A stretch of DNA of 11,813 bases from Ectocarpus siliculosus (Eukaryota > Sar > Phaeophyceae > Ectocarpales > Ectocarpaceae). The translations under genes were made by a program, and so were the position numbers. The notes beneath the pieces are model-generated. The model was not told where the DNA came from and searched no databases. It was given only the letters and a program-made list of their open reading frames with translations. Below, in pieces: positions 7,381 to 11,813 of the stretch. The stretch is from assembly GCA_000310025.1 (NCBI GenBank), contig FN649733.1, forward strand, positions 2,110,528 to 2,122,340. Direction: 5' to 3'. The first letter of the stretch is position 1. Every line of letters begins with the position of its first letter.

Positions 7381-8077
7381 TTGAGACGTTTCTCTGCCCC
7401 TTGTGTGTTCGTTTGTTCTCAAGACAAACCCACCTCTGTGTTTTTTTATTGAGCTGCCTCGCACGCGGGCAGTGTGGGCTCGGCTTGGGCGGTTCTTTTT
7501 TTTCCCGTCTTGGCGCTCGGTTACTCATTCCTCCCCTCTTTTTTGTCCCCCCCCCTCTGCCAAACGCCTCGGTGTTTGCCATCGGGATTGGGTTTTCGTC
7601 GCTTGGCAACGACGTTGTAAAATAAGCCAATTCACTTCGTGAACTCGGCAACCAGGTTACCGTTTTTTTTTTTTTCCTCGTATTTTTTTTTTGGCGGTAA
7701 CCATAATGGTGGTCGAGTAGATCATGTTGTGCGGGGTCGAGAACCCTCACTCCGCGCAACGGGGGATGATCGCACCACGTTGTGTTAAAATGGTCAAGCA
7801 TCCTCGAGGCAGTTACACAGTGCTTACAACTGTCTCTGGAAGTGAAAACACCAGAAAATAAATTTTAAGTCATACGCAGCTGTCATCCGTACGCAAGGAA
7901 GTAAGCACAAGATGCCGAACACCCTTAGCAGGATGCAGCTCACCCTTCATGCGACTCGCCAAATACCTCACGGCGCTTCGCGCTTGGTGATGTGAGAGCC
8001 TGGTCCGATGAGAACCCGGCGTGCTCCGTCCCGGCTTTGTAGGGATGCGAGGTCAATGGTCAAACGACTACGGCATG
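7381..8077. other. Spacer rich in homopolymers, no gene seen
   Basis: Contains T-runs at about 7494-7503, 7663-7675 and 7683-7692 and a C9 run at 7547-7555. The two T-runs at 7663-7692 lie between the arms of an 8-bp perfect inverted repeat, GGTTACCG (7655-7662) and CGGTAACC (7695-7702). No frame shows coding bias. Confidence 0.5.
7547..7567 (+). repeat. C-run plus TCTGCCAAACGC, copy 1
   Basis: Nine C followed by TCTGCCAAACGC. The same 12 bases follow a C16 run at 8094-8121. A shorter version (C8 then TCTGC) is at 2122-2134. Confidence 0.7.
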
Positions 8078-8121
8078 CACGACTATGAGTACACCCCCCC
8101 CCCCCCCCCTCTGCCAAACGC
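8078..8121 (+). repeat. Compound repeat: CACGACTATGAGT unit, C16 run and TCTGCCAAACGC
   Basis: Positions 8078-8093 (CACGACTATGAGTACA) followed by a C-run match the reverse complement of the last 27 bases of the window, with one A/G difference at 8091. The right half (C-run plus TCTGCCAAACGC) matches 7547-7567. The locus therefore joins two separately repeated pieces around one C homopolymer. Confidence 0.7.
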
Positions 8122-8935
8122 GTTTTTTGTTGCAGTTGCGAAGCGTGCTCCAGCAGGAGGAGGAGAAGGTCCCGCGCTAGCAGTACACAGCAGAGGCGCT
8201 TGCGATTTTCTCTGGGGAACGCTCATTGACGCCGCTCAGGGAGTAACCCCCCCCCACTTGGTCGGAAGCCCGGGAAAATGTCGGAGAGAAGTCTGGAGCC
8301 GTTGAGGAGGTGGTTTCGAAGTCACCGCGAGGGTGGTGTCTAAGAGGCTTGATTTGTTTGAAGGCAGGGTCTGTCATGTGTTCGACGAGCCTATCATAGA
8401 GAAATCGAAGGTGTTTTTTGGGTGTCAGAAGTTGAGGTTTCTCAAGTAGCGATAGAGACGATCAGGCGTGTTGTATACAGATAGGAGTGGCACGGGAAGG
8501 GTGTCGGATCCCCCCGGGTTTGTCTCCGAACTAGTTGTGTTCGAACGGGATCAGGACATATTCGAACAGACAACCCCAGGAGAGAAGGGGACCTATTCCT
8601 AGTGTTACAGGTTTATTGGTGTTTCAGTGTGTGTGAGTTTTCGTCCCTTCTGTTGTGGCCCCCAGTCTCTACATGATTCGGTACTTGTGTCAAATACCAC
8701 CCGGGGCACGGAAGGAGGTTTCTAGACAATGCACTTTGTTTGTTTTTTCTCCGTCTTTCCCTTCTGCGGTGGTTGCCCTAGATGTTTAGCTTGAGGTTGC
8801 ATGTACTCCCTATGTACAGTATTTTTGAAGCATGTCGTTTTCGATTTTTTCCTCAGCTCTCCTGCCAACGCGCTCACGTCCAAGAAAGTTGACGTGTTTT
8901 TCTCTCGTTGTTCGATGTTCACCGGCTTCGCGCGT
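8122..8935. other. Spacer without a convincing gene
   Basis: A T-rich tract and TTGCAG at about 8121-8135 look like a 3' splice site, and two frames after it give short peptides, but neither has coding bias or a partner exon I can place. A C9 run is at 8247-8255. The rest shows no gene signal. Confidence 0.45.
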
Positions 8936-9034
8936 TGTCCAAAAAGTCCCCAAGACTTTCCACGCCATGATTTGTTGGTGTAGAATTGTCCAAAGTCCTC
9001 AAAACTTCCACGCCATGTTTGTCGGTGTAGACTC
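8936..9034 (+). repeat. Tandem duplication of an approximately 50-bp unit
   Basis: Unit 1 (8936-8986) and unit 2 (8987-9034) share TGTCCAAA, AGTCC, CTTCCACGCCATG, TTTGT and GGTGTAGA, with a few substitutions and short indels. The copies are directly adjacent, as expected from slippage or unequal exchange. Confidence 0.85.
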
Positions 9035-9825
9035 TGCTTCTTGACTTTTTGGGTTTTGCATTTTTCGCGCCCCGCGTAACCGAGGGCCGCATTGTCCGGA
9101 GCCATTAAATAATCGTACGGTGATCATGTAAATGATTCATCATTGTTGGTATTGCGGACTCCAAGGGTATCGGAGAGATCTGCCCCTCTGGTTGAGCTTC
9201 GCGAAGTTATTTTTCATTCGTTCCGTGGAAAGTAAAAAAGCGCGCCTTGACGTGGTGTGCTCGGTTTGTTCCAAAGCTGATTGTAGCACGAATGTGACAT
9301 CTCGAAAGGTCGCCCTTTTGAGCACGGTCAGGGTGCCGAGGCTGTTGAGTAACTGGTGTGTAAATTTGTCCAGGCTAGGGGGCAAGTTTGGACGGTGCAG
9401 CCGAACGAGAGGAATCGTTGTTGCCGATTGGTGTTTGGGTACTAATCTACATGTGTTTTGCTTGTAGAGAGGTTAGTTGGATTTTTCCCGCTCTTTCGGT
9501 ACTTTATTCGTGTGCTCGCTGTGCCAGTTTAACAGCGGGTGGATTTACGATAACAAGAGGAGAGTCTCGGGGTAGAGCGGTGACAGCCGCCTCCATCTGT
9601 CCGGTGCGTGGGAGAGGCGTTGGGTGTGAAATTCATGGGGGGGGGGGGGGGGGAGGTCGTAAGCGAAGGGTCCAGGCACGAGAACCCATTCGGCAACAGG
9701 TTTGAGCTGCATTGGTGTTTGCCAAATTACGAAGTAGCCAAATTACGGGATAATAGCTGTGCCACACTGTCAAGGCCGTAGAGTTATCGATGGGCCGGCG
9801 GAAGCGGCACGGCTAGGGGAGAAAC
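9035..9825. other. Spacer with a G17 homopolymer, no convincing gene
   Basis: A frame with an ATG at 9132 runs 111 codons to 9467 but has mixed codon use and no recognisable motif, and its length is within chance. The G17 run is at 9637-9653. Confidence 0.45.
9637..9653 (+). repeat. G17 homopolymer
   Basis: Seventeen G in a row, the longest single-base run in the window; it can form G-quadruplex-like structure and is likely to be length-variable. Confidence 0.9.
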
Positions 9826-10020
9826 ATGCGGTGCGGAGTGCCCACTGCGTACGGTTATCCCCATCGGACCGACGCCGAGAGGAGGGGCGAGCTTCGCGCA
9901 GAGCCAGCGGTCGCCAACATGCCTGCCCGCGCGCTGATGGAGGCGCGTGTAGGCGTCACGTACAAGGGGTTATTGCTTCGAAGCAGGAGTGTGCGTTTCT
10001 TTTATGTATCATTTGAGTGA
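9826..10020 (+). CDS. Short coding-like island, possible exon or gene remnant
   Basis: An ATG at 9826 opens 64 codons to a TGA at 10018-10020. From 9826 to about 9970 most third positions are G or C (MRCGVPTAYGYPHRTDAERR, then an Ala/Arg-rich helix-like part with ARALMEARVGVTYKG). After that the codons turn A/T-rich, as if an exon ended near a GTACAAGG donor at about 9960. The overlapping frame from 9759 is also open. I recognise no family. It could be one exon of a larger gene, a decayed copy, or a G+C-rich patch. Confidence 0.22.
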   Translation: MRCGVPTAYGYPHRTDAERRGELRAEPAVANMPARALMEARVGVTYKGLLLRSRSVRFFYVSFE

Positions 10021-10437
10021 CCTGTGAAGAGTATCGTGCCATCCCTGTCATATGCTATGCTGTGCTGATGGGGGAAGACTTACGGTGGCAAGGCCTCGGG
10101 CGGAATACCTACGAATGAATCTGGTGTAACGAAGCGCTTTTCTGTGTGTGAATTGTTTTGTCATGGGGAGAGTATCATTCGAATCAACCGGTATGAGGAT
10201 CGGGGGTTTGTTTGGTCTCGGTTTGGCGTGCCTCTGAACGGTGGAGCGTGGGTATGGAGTTTTGTCGGCACATGACCCCTCGCTTGCAATGTAAAACAGA
10301 ATATCGTACACGGAGCGATGAAAAAGAGCTACATCAAAAGGGAAGCGTCATTCCTGTAGGTAGGGTTGATGACTCTTTCTTCTCAGAAAACGTGTGGGCG
10401 TGTGAGTGAGCACATGCGAACAACCACTGATGTAGCA

Positions 10438-10615
10438 TGGAATTTTTTTTTTCTCGTTTTTTCTTGTTTCTTTTTCGTTTCTATCAACAGTGTTCTAGCA
10501 ATCTGTTGGCAATCTTGTTGGGTGTCCTCCGTGCGTGGAGTTTTTTTTCTCGTTTTTAATTTTTTTTTTCCCGTTTTATCAAAAGTGTTCTAGCAATCTG
10601 TTGTTTCCTCCGTGT
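10438..10615 (+). repeat. Imperfect tandem duplication, 98-bp and 80-bp units
   Basis: Unit 1 (10438-10535) and unit 2 (10536-10615) have the same order of parts: TGGA plus a T-run, CTCG, a second T-rich block, TATCAA, then GTGTTCTAGCAATCTGTTG (identical in both, 10490-10508 and 10585-10603), then TCCTCCGTG. Unit 2 lacks about 18 bases found in unit 1. Confidence 0.88.
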
Positions 10616-11221
10616 GTAGCTACACAGCTGCAGAGCCTCGCGTTAAATTTTTATGTCGATTTTTTACATTTTCACGTGTTTTCTGTGTGTAGTATTTGAG
10701 GGTACACGTTCGTTTATTCCTGGGGCGGTAGTATTGTAGTGCGACCTTGTCCAATCTTTTCGGGCCGGCAGAGAGAGCTGGTTCACAATCCCAACAAGCA
10801 AGGCTTACCCTGGCTCGAAAGCAAACGAAACATACGCATACTCGAATCTTCGAAATGGACCTGGAGCATTAGCAGCGTGTCCAATATCACGTGGTATGCA
10901 TGTATGTGTAGATAGGTTGTTGAGCAACATACACGACACGGACGGTTGGTTTCATATTTTTGTGTCTTCGTTTCAAGGAGGGCGGCGTTTGTTGTTATCT
11001 CCCTTCTTTAGAATCCATCTTGCCATTTTCTCTATATTTTTGTAGTGATCTAGGTCTAGGTGGCACGAGCACTTGTTTTGTGACGTGCGGATTGCTCGCT
11101 TGTGGGAATGGAGTTTGCTTGCATTCATTCTCAGGGCCTGCCCGCTAGAATTGAATGGATGGTCATGGTGCAATAAAAACGGTACAATTGGACGTTTTTT
11201 CTGCGTAGCAGGCATGTATGT
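10616..11221. other. Spacer, no gene seen
   Basis: A/T-leaning sequence without coding bias in any frame. A short ATGT microsatellite-like patch (11213-11224) precedes the next candidate. Confidence 0.45.
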
Positions 11222-11419
11222 ATGTCAGGCTTCGGCGCAGCCAAAGGAGACTCCTACTATGGGGTACTTCCGGAGCCAGCCCCCACACGGGCTCCGGGCA
11301 ACGCCTCCGAAGGTGTCTCTGATGTTCCTGATCACCCTCAGCGGAAGGGGACATGGTTGGCGCGCTATCGCCGTCTGTGCCCTTCAACGCCGAACATCGG
11401 CTTGGTTGGGCTGTTGTAG
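11222..11419 (+). CDS. Candidate small protein, function unknown
   Basis: An ATG at 11222 opens 65 codons to a TAG at 11417-11419. The peptide starts MSGFGAAKGDSYYGVLPEPA, is rich in Pro, Gly and Ala, and has a basic end (RKGTWLARYRRL). Third-position G+C is about two thirds, above the surrounding spacer. The context also resembles an acceptor (TATGTCAG before 11228), so it could be an internal or terminal exon. I recognise no family, and the minus strand is also open here. Confidence 0.25.
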   Translation: MSGFGAAKGDSYYGVLPEPAPTRAPGNASEGVSDVPDHPQRKGTWLARYRRLCPSTPNIGLVGLL

Positions 11420-11443
11420 CTGTTGTTGTATGGAAATAATGTT

Positions 11444-11724
11444 ATGTTAGCACATGACGTGTACGAGCCAATGCAAGTCAGAGCTGACTTGTACCACTCA
11501 ATCAAGTGGGTGTGTATGCTGTACATCTTGACACACGCACACGCAGTGGGCGGCGATACGCATTGCGACACGCACCCCCGTGACGGGTTTTATCCCATGC
11601 TTCATTTACAATCAATGCTGCTGTATGTTACATATACATGCATCTTGTATTGTTTGTTATGTAAGACTGACTGTTGCCGCCGAAGGTACCACCTGATTAT
11701 CACGTGTAACTTTCGGCGTCCCAG
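11444..11724 (+). CDS. Possible exon ending at a consensus splice donor (partial)
   Basis: An ATG at 11444 opens a frame that reads through to 11724, where CAG|GTGAGT matches the eukaryotic donor consensus exactly; the in-frame TGA lies inside the donor (11726-11728). The 93-residue peptide starts MLAHDVYEPMQVRADLYHSI and is rich in Cys and His, with several Leu/Tyr-rich hydrophobic parts. Codon bias is weak, so the case rests on the donor. The gene would continue beyond the right edge. Confidence 0.18.
11474..11491. repeat. Near-perfect small hairpin
   Basis: CAAGTCAG and CTGACTTG are exact reverse complements separated by two bases. Small, with no assigned role. Confidence 0.4.
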
Positions 11725-11786
11725 GTGAGTAGCACATTATACCATGTACTGTAGTACCTGGTCAGCGGGAGAAAAACTATGTATGC

Positions 11787-11813
11787 GGGGGGGGGGGTGC
11801 ACTCATAGTCGTG
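11787..11813 (-). repeat. Inverted second copy of the 8078 repeat, cut by the window edge
   Basis: The last 16 bases (11798-11813), read on the minus strand, are CACGACTATGAGTGCA and are followed by a C11 run (G-run 11787-11797 on the plus strand). This matches 8078-8093 plus its C-run with one difference. The match is still running at the window edge, so the element may extend further. Confidence 0.7.

Noticed and set aside
7352-7801. 149-codon minus-strand frame with an ATG
   Set aside because: Composition is driven by T-runs read as Lys on the minus strand; mixed codon use and no motif.
8121-8305. Possible exon after a T-rich tract and TTGCAG
   Set aside because: The acceptor is attractive, but neither frame behind it has coding bias and no donor partner could be placed.
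8722-9105. 127-codon minus-strand frame with a repeated WRG-containing segment
   Set aside because: The protein repeat is just the translation of the 50-base tandem DNA duplication; no start context, bias or family support.
9132-9467. 111-codon plus-strand frame starting at an ATG
   Set aside because: Length is within chance for a window of this size and base composition; codon use is mixed and no domain is visible.
8936-10615. Repeat units considered as a CRISPR array
   Set aside because: The units are directly adjacent, only two copies each and imperfect, with no regular unique spacers; the DNA is eukaryotic in character.
1-11813. Autonomous transposon or retroelement
   Set aside because: No frame shows recognisable reverse transcriptase, integrase or transposase motifs, and no long terminal repeats were seen.

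Overview
The window looks like nuclear DNA of a eukaryotic microbe or alga. There are no tightly packed genes, ribosome-binding sites or operons. Coding-like signal sits in short islands with very high G+C at third codon positions. These islands are separated by long A/T-richer stretches full of microsatellites, homopolymer runs and small duplications, and several islands end at plausible GT..AG splice sites. Low-complexity proteins (poly-Ala, Gly/Ser-rich), CT and CAG/CAA microsatellites and long non-coding spacers fit a stramenopile such as a brown alga. That placement is an inference from style only; no gene here identifies the organism.

Layout. Positions 1-108 may be the last codons of a gene entering from the left. 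Positions 267-908 hold an open frame whose first part (to about 638) looks coding and which may be spliced to a short terminal exon at 979-1035. From 1036 to about 3075 I see mostly non-coding DNA. The best gene is on the + strand: a coding block open from 3099 to a good donor after 3815, and a second at 4730-5167 behind a long CT tract. The two join in phase 0 to give about 384 residues of unknown function. The likely intron holds a CAG/CAA tract and other open frames of unclear status.

From 5168 to the right end the window is mainly non-coding, with repeat structures: a near-perfect inverted repeat at 5906-6130, two local tandem duplications (8936-9034 and 10438-10615), many C or G homopolymers, and a short sequence present at 8078-8109 and, inverted, at the extreme right edge (11787-11813). 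Weak coding candidates lie at 6602-6994, 9826-10020, 11222-11419 and 11444-11724.

I recognise no enzyme, transposase, reverse transcriptase, toxin, tRNA, rRNA or CRISPR array, and nothing that amounts to a multi-gene system. The most useful leads are the two-exon gene (with a homopolymer that may hide its true start), the foldback element and the edge repeat.
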